From contig JAFGFP010000050.1 in NCBI GenBank assembly GCA_016931015.1, positions 1-8,362 of the forward strand: a DNA stretch of 8,362 bases. Direction: 5' to 3'. The notes beneath the pieces were generated by a model that searched no databases, had not been told where the DNA came from, and was given only the letters and a program-made list of their open reading frames with translations. Each line of letters begins with the position of its first letter. The first letter of the stretch is position 1. This stretch comes from Dehalococcoidales bacterium. GTDB taxonomy: Bacteria > Chloroflexota > Dehalococcoidia > Dehalococcoidales > UBA5760. Position numbers and translations under genes: made by a program. Shown piece after piece: positions 1-5,874 of this stretch.

Positions 1-403
1 CATGACCAAGATTCACCAGTACACCATCATGAGCGCCCCCACCATGGGGCAGGTAGCCGCCATCGAGGCGCTGAAGTCGGGGGAGGACAGCGTCAGCGAG
101 ATGGTCGGGGAGTATAATCGCCGGCGCCTGGTAATGGTCAAGGGACTGAATGAGATTGGGCTATCGTGTTTCGAGCCGCGCGGGGCCTTCTACGCCTTCC
201 CCTCGATAAAGGCCTGCGCTATGAACTCGGAGGAGTTTGCCGAAAAGCTGCTCCTCGAGGAGAAGGTGGCCGTTGTCCCCGGGGTGGCCTTCGGGCAGTG
301 CGGCGAGGGGCACGTCCGCTGCTGTTACGCTACTTCGCTGGGTGAGATTGAAGAGGCCCTCACCAGGATGAAACGCTTCGTCGATAAGTACCGGGTGGCT
401 TAA
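1..403 (+). CDS. Class I/II PLP-dependent aminotransferase, C-terminal part (5' end outside window)
   Basis: This is the last 133 codons of a fold-type I, pyridoxal-phosphate-dependent aminotransferase, which moves an amino group between an amino acid and a 2-oxo acid in the cytoplasm. The visible part starts in the large domain (KIHQYTIMSAPTMGQ, visible residues 3-16) and runs through the small C-terminal domain, with EYNRRR at 38-42, the FEPRGAFYAFP strand at 57-67, and EKVAVVPGVAFG at 87-98. R106 in GHVRCCYATS sits where the family has the arginine that binds the substrate alpha-carboxylate. The Schiff-base lysine and N-terminal half lie before base 1, and the ATG at base 2 is an internal methionine, not a start. 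It resembles AspC/AlaT-like subgroup I aminotransferases (aspartate, alanine or aromatic substrates), but the substrate cannot be fixed from this fragment. The gene converges on trpS. Confidence 0.9.
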   Translation, partial: MTKIHQYTIMSAPTMGQVAAIEALKSGEDSVSEMVGEYNRRRLVMVKGLNEIGLSCFEPRGAFYAFPSIKACAMNSEEFAEKLLLEEKVAVVPGVAFGQCGEGHVRCCYATSLGEIEEALTRMKRFVDKYRVA

Positions 404-443
404 AGCCTCGGTCCTGTTTACCTTCACTTTACGACGCTTACTG

Positions 444-1418
444 CTATAGCAGACCTATCTTCTGCTTTACTTCCTGCATCGTTGCCCGGGCGATAGCTCG
501 AGCCCGGGAAGCGCCGTCGTCGAGGACGTCTTTAACGTACTGGGGCTTGGCCGCGATTACCGCACGCCGCTCCCGGAAGGATTTCAGGGTGGTATTGATT
601 TCCTGGGCCAGCTTCTGCTTACAGTCAACGCAGCCAATTTTAGCCGCCCGGCAGTTCTCAGCCAGCTCGTCCTGGCCGAAGGGGCTGAAGTAGCCGTGGA
701 GCCGGAAGACGTTACATACCTCGGGATGCCCCGGGTCGTCACGGTAGCGGCGGGCCGGGTCGGTAACCGCCTCCTTGACCCGGGCCAGGGTCTCCTCGTC
801 GCTGAGGGCGAGCTCGATATCGTTACCCACCTGTTTACTCATCTTCTCCTTACCATCCAGCCCCAGCACCAGCGGGAAGTTGGTCAGCTTGGCCGCCGGC
901 TCGGGGAAGGTCTCGCCGAAGAAGTTATTAAAGCGGCGCACAATCTCCCGGGCCAGCTCCAGGTGGGGTAATTGATCTTCCCCGACCGGGACGGTATCCG
1001 CCTTGTAGAGCACGATGTCGGCCGTCTGCAGCACCGGATAACCTACCAGACCGTAGTTTACGTTCTGTGGTTGCAGCTTGACCTTCTCCTTGAAGGTGGG
1101 TACCCGGAGCAGCCAGCTCAGCGGCGTTACCATGCTGAGCAGGGTGTGCAGTTCGGTTACCTCGGGGACGTGGGACTGAACGAAGAGGATGCTCTTTCTG
1201 GGTTCAAGGCCGGCCGCCAGCCAGTCGAGCACCATGTCGTAGATGTTCTTCTGCAGGCCGCTGGTATCGGTCATGGTGGTCAGGGCGTGAATATCGACGA
1301 TGCAGTAGATACAGTCGTATTCACTCTGCAAATTCACCCAGTTCTGTAAGGCTCCGAGATAGTTCCCGAGATGCAGACGCCCGGTGGGACGCGCTCCGGA
1401 AAATATGCGGCGTTTCAT
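444..1418 (-). CDS. trpS: Tryptophanyl-tRNA synthetase, with a four-cysteine Fe-S-type motif
   Basis: Class Ic aminoacyl-tRNA synthetase that activates tryptophan with ATP and charges tRNA-Trp in the cytoplasm. The 324 residues are the normal bacterial length and appear complete. The HIGH-type motif is PTGRLHLGN at residues 11-19. The tryptophan-binding and dimer region includes YPVLQTADIVLYKADTVPVG at 127-146 and GEDQLPH at 146-152. The KMSKS loop reads KMSKQ at 192-196, with the usual final Ser replaced by Gln. Four cysteines, C235, C256, C263 and C266, form Cx20Cx6Cx2C before the C-terminal helices. The family knowledge is that Thermotoga maritima TrpRS binds a [4Fe-4S] cluster through a nearly identical Cx22Cx6Cx2C set. 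The ATG start has a GGAGGAG site about 12-14 nt upstream. It follows argS by 50 bp on the same strand with no obvious terminator between them, so co-transcription is likely. Confidence 0.97.
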   Translation of the reverse strand: MKRRIFSGARPTGRLHLGNYLGALQNWVNLQSEYDCIYCIVDIHALTTMTDTSGLQKNIYDMVLDWLAAGLEPRKSILFVQSHVPEVTELHTLLSMVTPLSWLLRVPTFKEKVKLQPQNVNYGLVGYPVLQTADIVLYKADTVPVGEDQLPHLELAREIVRRFNNFFGETFPEPAAKLTNFPLVLGLDGKEKMSKQVGNDIELALSDEETLARVKEAVTDPARRYRDDPGHPEVCNVFRLHGYFSPFGQDELAENCRAAKIGCVDCKQKLAQEINTTLKSFRERRAVIAAKPQYVKDVLDDGASRARAIARATMQEVKQKIGLL

Positions 1419-1430
1419 ATATTAAGTTGT

Positions 1431-1437
1431 CTCCTCC
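1431..1437 (-). promoter_or_regulatory. Ribosome binding site of trpS
   Basis: On the minus strand this reads GGAGGAG, a near-perfect anti-16S match 12 nt before the trpS ATG. The spacing is longer than the usual 5-9 nt. The argS site has similarly long spacing if its TTG start is used. Confidence 0.7.
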
Positions 1438-1468
1438 CTGTCGTTTTCACCTGGTTTGCGGGCCGGGT

Positions 1469-3133
1469 TTACATCTTATCCGGGGCGGCCATGCCCATAA
1501 GGGTGAGGGTCTTGGCCAGAACCAGCCTGGCGGCGGCTACCAGCTTAAGCCGGGCCTTACTCAGCGCTTCATCATCGGAGACGACCCGGCACTGGGTATA
1601 GAAGCCGTGGAACACGGTGGCCAGGTCCTGAGCGTAGTAGCTGAGGTGGTGCGGTTCCAAGGTAGTGGCCGCCAGCTCGATTATCTCCGGCAGGAGCAGC
1701 ATCTTTCTTATCAGGGTAAGCTCGGGCTCCGTGGTCAGCAGCGAAACGTCGCCCGCGCTAAAGTCGATGCCTTTTTCCTGCGCCAGGCGCAGGATGCTGG
1801 CAATCCGGGCGTGGGCATACTGCACGTAGTAGACCGGGTTATCCGCCGACTGCTTCTTAGCCAGCTCCAAATCGAAGTCCATCTGGCTGTCCGCCGAGCG
1901 GGACAGGAAGAAGAAGCGGCAGGCATCGGCCCCCACCTCGTCAACCACCTCGCGCAGGGTTATGATGTCGCCGCTGCGCTTGGAGATGCGCACCAGCTCA
2001 CTACCACGGCGCAGGGTGACCATCTGAGAGATTATTACCTGGAGCCGCTCCGGGGCGATGCCGAAGGCGCTGATTACCGCCTTCATGCGGGAGACGTGGC
2101 CCTGATGGTCGGCGCCCCAGATATTGATGACCCGGTCGAACTTGCGCTCGACGAACTTGTTGTAGTGATAGGCGATATCGGCGGCAAAATAGGTAGGCGA
2201 GCCGTCGCCTCGCACCAGGACGTTATCTTTGTCCTCGCCCAGGGTGGTGGAAAAGAACCAGGTAGCCCCCTCCCGGTCGCCGATATAGCCCCTATCTTGC
2301 AGGAGCGCCATGGCCTCCTGATACTGCCCGTTGTCGTAGAGGCTCTGCTCGCTGAACCAGACGTCGAAGGTTACCCCTAAGAGCTCAAGGTCGGTCTTGA
2401 GCTGCTTAATCATCTTATCCAGACCGAGCCGGCCTATTTCCGAGACCGCCTCCAGCTCAGGCATTTTGCGGAAGCGCTCCCCAGCTTCGTCGATAATCTC
2501 CTGGGCCAGGTCGCTCATGTAGTGGCCGAGATAGCCGTCGCTGGGCAGCTCGATACTGGCTCCCAGGCCCTGCTGATAGCGGGCGTATAGAGAGCGGGCG
2601 AAAGCGTCAATCTGGCTGCCGGCATCGTTAATGTAGTATTCCTTCTCTACGTTATGGCCGGTCGCCGAGAGGACGTTGGCTAGGGTGCTACCCAGAATGG
2701 CCCCCCGGCCGTGCCCCACGTGGAGCGGCCCGGTGGGGTTAACGCTGACGAACTCTATCTGCACCCGGCTGCCCTGTCCCAGGTGGCTGTTGCCGTAGGC
2801 GCTACCCGCTTTCAGTATTTCAGCCACCTGGCCGGTGAGCCACTCGTTCTTGATAGTGAAGTTAATAAAGCCCGGCGGGGCCACGGTTATGGTATCGACC
2901 TCGGGGGTGGCCTCGATGAACCGACTAATCTCTTCGGCGATAGCCAGGGGCTTCAGGCTGGTAGCCCGGGCCAGCTTCAGGGCCAGGCTTGAGGCGTAGT
3001 CCCCGTGCTCCGGGTTCTGGGGGTGCTCCAGCGTTACCGGAGGCAGCACCACCGAGGGCAGCTTGCCCTGCTCCTGGGCCTTAGCGGCTGCCCGGGTTAT
3101 CAGGCTAACGAGCTTCTGCCGAATCATTATCAA
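1469..3133 (-). CDS. argS: Arginyl-tRNA synthetase
   Basis: Class Ia synthetase that charges tRNA-Arg; family members need tRNA for arginine activation. The 554 residues match the usual 550-600. An N-terminal Add1-type domain covers about 1-95. The catalytic domain has the HIGH motif HVGH at 138-141 within NPTGPLHVGHGRG, and EYYINDAG at 165-172. The KMSKS position is degenerate, ISKRSG at 383-388, as is common in ArgRS. The GADACRFFFLSRSADSQMDFDL stretch begins at 401. The anticodon-binding DALR domain starts near NPVYYVQYAHARI (432-444), and the chain ends in the typical MGMAAPDKM. The chosen start is TTG, which lies 14 nt from a GAGGAG site; an ATG two codons later (3125-3127) would lie 20 nt away, so the TTG fits better, but the ATG cannot be excluded. 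It probably heads an argS-trpS transcript from the promoter at 3180-3188. Confidence 0.97.
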   Translation of the reverse strand: MIMIRQKLVSLITRAAAKAQEQGKLPSVVLPPVTLEHPQNPEHGDYASSLALKLARATSLKPLAIAEEISRFIEATPEVDTITVAPPGFINFTIKNEWLTGQVAEILKAGSAYGNSHLGQGSRVQIEFVSVNPTGPLHVGHGRGAILGSTLANVLSATGHNVEKEYYINDAGSQIDAFARSLYARYQQGLGASIELPSDGYLGHYMSDLAQEIIDEAGERFRKMPELEAVSEIGRLGLDKMIKQLKTDLELLGVTFDVWFSEQSLYDNGQYQEAMALLQDRGYIGDREGATWFFSTTLGEDKDNVLVRGDGSPTYFAADIAYHYNKFVERKFDRVINIWGADHQGHVSRMKAVISAFGIAPERLQVIISQMVTLRRGSELVRISKRSGDIITLREVVDEVGADACRFFFLSRSADSQMDFDLELAKKQSADNPVYYVQYAHARIASILRLAQEKGIDFSAGDVSLLTTEPELTLIRKMLLLPEIIELAATTLEPHHLSYYAQDLATVFHGFYTQCRVVSDDEALSKARLKLVAAARLVLAKTLTLMGMAAPDKM

Positions 3134-3147
3134 AACGGTGCTTAAAT

Positions 3148-3153
3148 CTCCTC
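3148..3153 (-). promoter_or_regulatory. Ribosome binding site that bears on the argS start
   Basis: On the minus strand this reads GAGGAG, 14 nt before the TTG at 3131-3133 and 20 nt before the ATG at 3125-3127. The spacing favours the TTG start. Confidence 0.55.
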
Positions 3154-3179
3154 TTAGACAGGCTTTATTTTACGCCTAG

Positions 3180-3188
3180 ATTATAGCA
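3180..3188 (-). promoter_or_regulatory. Extended -10 promoter before argS-trpS
   Basis: The minus strand reads TGCTATAAT: a perfect TATAAT preceded by TGn, the extended -10 element of sigma-70/SigA promoters. No good -35 box is seen 16-18 nt upstream, where the DNA is GC-rich; extended -10 promoters often do without one. Transcription would start near 3172-3174, giving a leader of about 40 nt that contains the argS ribosome binding site. It lies in the 109 bp recG-argS gap, in which I see no intrinsic terminator for recG. Confidence 0.65.
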
Positions 3189-3242
3189 CAAAGCCAGCGG
3201 CCGGGGATAGCCTGTACTTACGGTCTCAACTGTTACTTCGGG

Positions 3243-5705
3243 CTAGCTCCATTCCCCACCCACCTCCGGCCACACCCTGGTAAGCTCTTTCTTGAGAAGC
3301 TCATGCTCCGGCTTTTTCAGTTTGGGGTCTATCTCGAAGAGCCTGATGGCTTCATTACGGGCCAGCTCTAATAAGGGTACGTCGGAGAGCTTGGCCATCT
3401 TCAGGTCGGGAAGCCCGCTCTGCCGCGTACCGAAGAACTCTCCCGGCCCGCGCAGCTTCAGGTCTTCCTCGGCCAGCTGGAAGCCGTCCTGGGTCTTTTC
3501 TATTATGTCAAGTCGCTCCCGCCCTACTTCGGAGGGGTTCTGGGCGAGCAGCATGCAGTAGCTTTGGTCCGGCCCCCGCCCCACCCTGCCCCGGAACTGG
3601 TGCAACTGCGAGAGGCCGAAGCGGTCGGCGCTCTCAACCAGCATCACGGTGGCGTTGGGGACGTCGATACCCACCTCGACCACCGGCGTGGACACCAGAA
3701 TATCGAGCTCGGCGGCGTGAAAGCGCCTCATTATCTTGTCCTTCTCGGCACTGTTCATGCGGCCGTGAATCAGGCCCAGCTTGAGATCGGGGAAGACCTC
3801 GCGGGAGAGGCGCTCGTACTCGACGGTGGCCGCCCGGGCCTGGATGGCCTCCGACTCCTCAACCAGGGGGCAGATGATGAATGCTTGGTGCCCCTCGCTT
3901 ACCTGGCGTCGCAGAAAGGCGTAGGCGCTGGCTCGCTGGTTCGGCTTGAGCCACTTGGTCTTGACTATCTGTCTCCCCGGCGGCAGCTGGTCGATAACCG
4001 AGAGGTCGAGGTCACCGTAGAGGGTCAGGGCCAGGGTGCGCGGGATGGGGGTGGCCGTCATCACTAAGACGTGCGGGTTAAAGCCCTTCTGACGCAGCGC
4101 CGAGCGCTGCTCGACGCCGAAGCGGTGCTGCTCGTCGATGACCGCCAGTCCCAGCCGGTGGTAGGCGACCTCCTTCTGAATCAGGGCGTGGGTGCCGATG
4201 ACGATATCGATAGTACCATCCCGGACACGCTCCTGAAGCTGCTGCTTTTTCTTTTGCCTGGTATCGCCGGTAAGTAGGGCCACGCTAAGGGGACGGGGCA
4301 GGAGCCCGCTAAAGCTGTAGACGGAGTCTTCCGTCTCAGTCTCCTCACCCACCCGGGAGAGCAGCTTACGCATGGTTGCCAGGTGCTGTTCGGCCAGGAT
4401 TTCCGTCGGGGCCATGAAGGCCCCTTGATAGCCGTTAGCCACCGCGGTGATGAGACAGGCGGTTGCCACTACCGTCTTCCCGCTGCCCACCTCCCCCTGA
4501 AGCAGGCGGGACATCGGCCTGGGCTTAGCCAAATCGGCCTGTAGCTCAGCGAGCACCCTCTGCTGCGCCGGGGTCAGGGTAAAGGGTAGCGCCCTAAGCA
4601 GGCTGTCGAGCACCTCTGCCTTAGGACTTAATGGATTACCCGGCTGGGTCTCCTGCCAGTCGCGCTTTTTGTTGAGCACTCCCAGCTGCAATAAAAATAG
4701 TTCGTCAAAGGCAAGTCGCACCCGGGCTCTCGCCTTCACGGTTTCGTCGTCGGGGAAGTGGGCCTGGCTGATGGCCTGAGGTAGCTCAAGGAGGTTACGG
4801 CGCTTCTTTACCTCGCCCGGCAGGAAATCCACCAGCGACCCTACCCACCGGTCGGTAACCTCTTTCATCAGCTTCCTTACCTGGCGCGGGCGCAGGCCCT
4901 GGGTGAGCGGGTACAGGGGCACCAAGCGCCCGGTGTGAATCAGGTTCTCGTCCCCTACCCCTACCAGCTCCCACTCCGGCGACTGGAAAACATAGCTCCC
5001 CTTAAACAGGCCCACCCGGCCGCTGATAATTATCCGGGTGTTGGTGTCCAGCTTCTTCGCCAGATAGGGATTATTGAACCAGACCACCCGGACGTTACCG
5101 GTCTCGTCGCCGACGATGGCCTCGGTGCTGCGCCGGCCGCCCAGGTAGACCTCCTGCGCCTGCCACACGTTGGCGATTATGGTCTCCTCTTCGCCCTCGC
5201 TGAGCTGGTCGATGTACTTCCGCTGGCTGTAGTCGAGGTGGCGGTTGGGGAAGAAGTAGAGCAGGTCGCGTACGGTGTTCACCCCGAGTTTCTTAAACTT
5301 GGCGGCTAAGGTAGTGCTGATACCCTTAACCGCAGTAATCGGTAAATCGGGGGACTGCCCAGCGGCCGGCTGCGGCCGCTTCGCTTTGGGGGCGATCGGG
5401 TCGGGTGGAGGGGGTGAAGCAACCTTAGTGACCTTCTCTTTCGTTCCCTCAAGCTCGGTGAGAAAGGCGAGGACCTCCCCGATCCACTCTTTACGCTGCG
5501 TTTCCGTTAGCGAGGCATAGTCTGAATTAGTCAGGCGCAGCTTTTGGAACCGGGCTAGCAGCTGGCGGCTGGTAGCTAGCTGTAGTACCTGAGAAGTCCA
5601 ATTACTGAGGAAGCTGTCCAGACCGCCGATAACCGCCGAATTGAGGTAGCCCTTTTGCTGCTCGAGCTCAAGAATCTTACGTAGCGGGCCGGTATCTATC
5701 GCCAA
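3243..5705 (-). CDS. recG: ATP-dependent DNA helicase RecG, long form with N-terminal extension
   Basis: Superfamily 2 double-stranded DNA translocase that remodels stalled replication forks and Holliday junctions. At 820 residues it is longer than E. coli RecG (693). Residues 1-95 form an extra N-terminal, mainly helical region, joined by a Pro/Ala/Lys-rich linker (about 97-118) to the wedge/OB domain, which begins at VKGISTTLAAKFKKLG (126-141) and continues through the NRHLDYS and VVWFNNPYL strands. Helicase motifs are Walker A GEVGSGKT (404-411), DEQH (524-527), TATPIPRT (550-557), STPVVEVGIDVPNAT (672-686) and QFRGRVGRG (703-711). The TRG translocation region LRGPGEFFGTRQSG is at 751-764. 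An acidic insertion of about 19 residues sits near 452-470 between helicase motifs. The start is TTG: an in-frame stop at 5721-5723 rules out a longer protein, and no ATG follows for hundreds of residues. GGGGGTAGGA precedes the TTG. It lies downstream of fakA. Confidence 0.97.
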   Translation of the reverse strand: MAIDTGPLRKILELEQQKGYLNSAVIGGLDSFLSNWTSQVLQLATSRQLLARFQKLRLTNSDYASLTETQRKEWIGEVLAFLTELEGTKEKVTKVASPPPPDPIAPKAKRPQPAAGQSPDLPITAVKGISTTLAAKFKKLGVNTVRDLLYFFPNRHLDYSQRKYIDQLSEGEEETIIANVWQAQEVYLGGRRSTEAIVGDETGNVRVVWFNNPYLAKKLDTNTRIIISGRVGLFKGSYVFQSPEWELVGVGDENLIHTGRLVPLYPLTQGLRPRQVRKLMKEVTDRWVGSLVDFLPGEVKKRRNLLELPQAISQAHFPDDETVKARARVRLAFDELFLLQLGVLNKKRDWQETQPGNPLSPKAEVLDSLLRALPFTLTPAQQRVLAELQADLAKPRPMSRLLQGEVGSGKTVVATACLITAVANGYQGAFMAPTEILAEQHLATMRKLLSRVGEETETEDSVYSFSGLLPRPLSVALLTGDTRQKKKQQLQERVRDGTIDIVIGTHALIQKEVAYHRLGLAVIDEQHRFGVEQRSALRQKGFNPHVLVMTATPIPRTLALTLYGDLDLSVIDQLPPGRQIVKTKWLKPNQRASAYAFLRRQVSEGHQAFIICPLVEESEAIQARAATVEYERLSREVFPDLKLGLIHGRMNSAEKDKIMRRFHAAELDILVSTPVVEVGIDVPNATVMLVESADRFGLSQLHQFRGRVGRGPDQSYCMLLAQNPSEVGRERLDIIEKTQDGFQLAEEDLKLRGPGEFFGTRQSGLPDLKMAKLSDVPLLELARNEAIRLFEIDPKLKKPEHELLKKELTRVWPEVGGEWS

Positions 5706-5707
5706 AG

Positions 5708-5717
5708 TCCTACCCCC
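5708..5717 (-). promoter_or_regulatory. Ribosome binding site of recG, supporting a TTG start
   Basis: The minus strand reads GGGGGTAGGA just before the TTG at 5703-5705. The G run lies 7 nt from the start, a usable though imperfect Shine-Dalgarno match. With the in-frame TAA at 5721-5723 it pins the translation start. Confidence 0.5.
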
Positions 5718-5724
5718 GATTTAT

Positions 5725-5738
5725 CCGGTAAGTACCGG
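5725..5738. repeat. Inverted repeat CCGGTA-AG-TACCGG upstream of recG
   Basis: A 6-bp perfect inverted repeat with a 2-bp spacer sits 20 bp before the recG start. As RNA it could form a short CCGG stem with a 6-nt loop upstream of the ribosome binding site. As DNA it has the symmetry of a dimeric-regulator half-site pair. There is no run of T beside it, so it is not an intrinsic terminator. Confidence 0.4.
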
Positions 5739-5793
5739 TGGTAGGGTAAGCGTAACGGCGGTTTACGGTCTAAAGGGTCTGGCATAACCATAA

Positions 5794-5829
5794 TAATAAA
5801 GGGTATTTAACGAATAGTCTAACCGGAAC
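5794..5829 (-). promoter_or_regulatory. Weak AT-rich candidate promoter for recG
   Basis: The 169 bp fakA-recG gap contains an AT-rich island. On the minus strand it includes overlapping TATTAT hexamers and a poor -35-like TTAGAC about 18 nt upstream. The island stands out in otherwise GC-rich DNA and faces recG, so a separate recG promoter is plausible, but the -35 match is weak. Confidence 0.25.
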
Positions 5830-5850
5830 GGGCCGCGTGCTACTCTCCCT

Positions 5851-5864
5851 CCGGGATATCCCGG
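5851..5864. repeat. Perfect 14-bp palindrome just after fakA
   Basis: CCGGGATATCCCGG is identical on both strands. It starts 10 bp beyond the fakA stop codon. In RNA it could form a 5-bp GC stem with a 4-nt loop and might protect or delimit the fakA 3' end. No U-tract follows on either strand, so a standard intrinsic terminator is not supported. A protein-binding site is the other possibility. Confidence 0.45.
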
Positions 5865-5874
5865 CTCCGACCGG

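Noticed and set aside
2..403. A complete short gene starting at the ATG at base 2
   Set aside because: The translation begins in the middle of the conserved aminotransferase large domain, so this ATG is internal and the gene is cut by the window edge.
192..403. Reading the KMSKQ change in TrpS (842-846 region) as loss of function
   Set aside because: The first Lys, Met, Ser and second Lys of the loop are kept, and the last position varies among active class I synthetases; it is only noted in the trpS entry.
1427..2380. A 317-codon open frame antisense to argS, the longest non-gene frame in the window
   Set aside because: It lies opposite a fully conserved ArgS, has no recognisable domain, and is explained by the GC-rich codon bias of the real gene leaving few stops on the other strand.
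3134..3242. An intrinsic terminator or T-box between recG and argS
   Set aside because: Only short weak stems (AGGC/GCCT) are present, with no terminator T-run or T-box sequence. The clear signal here is the extended -10 promoter.
3564..4067. A 167-codon open frame antisense to recG
   Set aside because: It covers conserved RecG helicase motifs on the other strand and has no domain features; a shadow frame.
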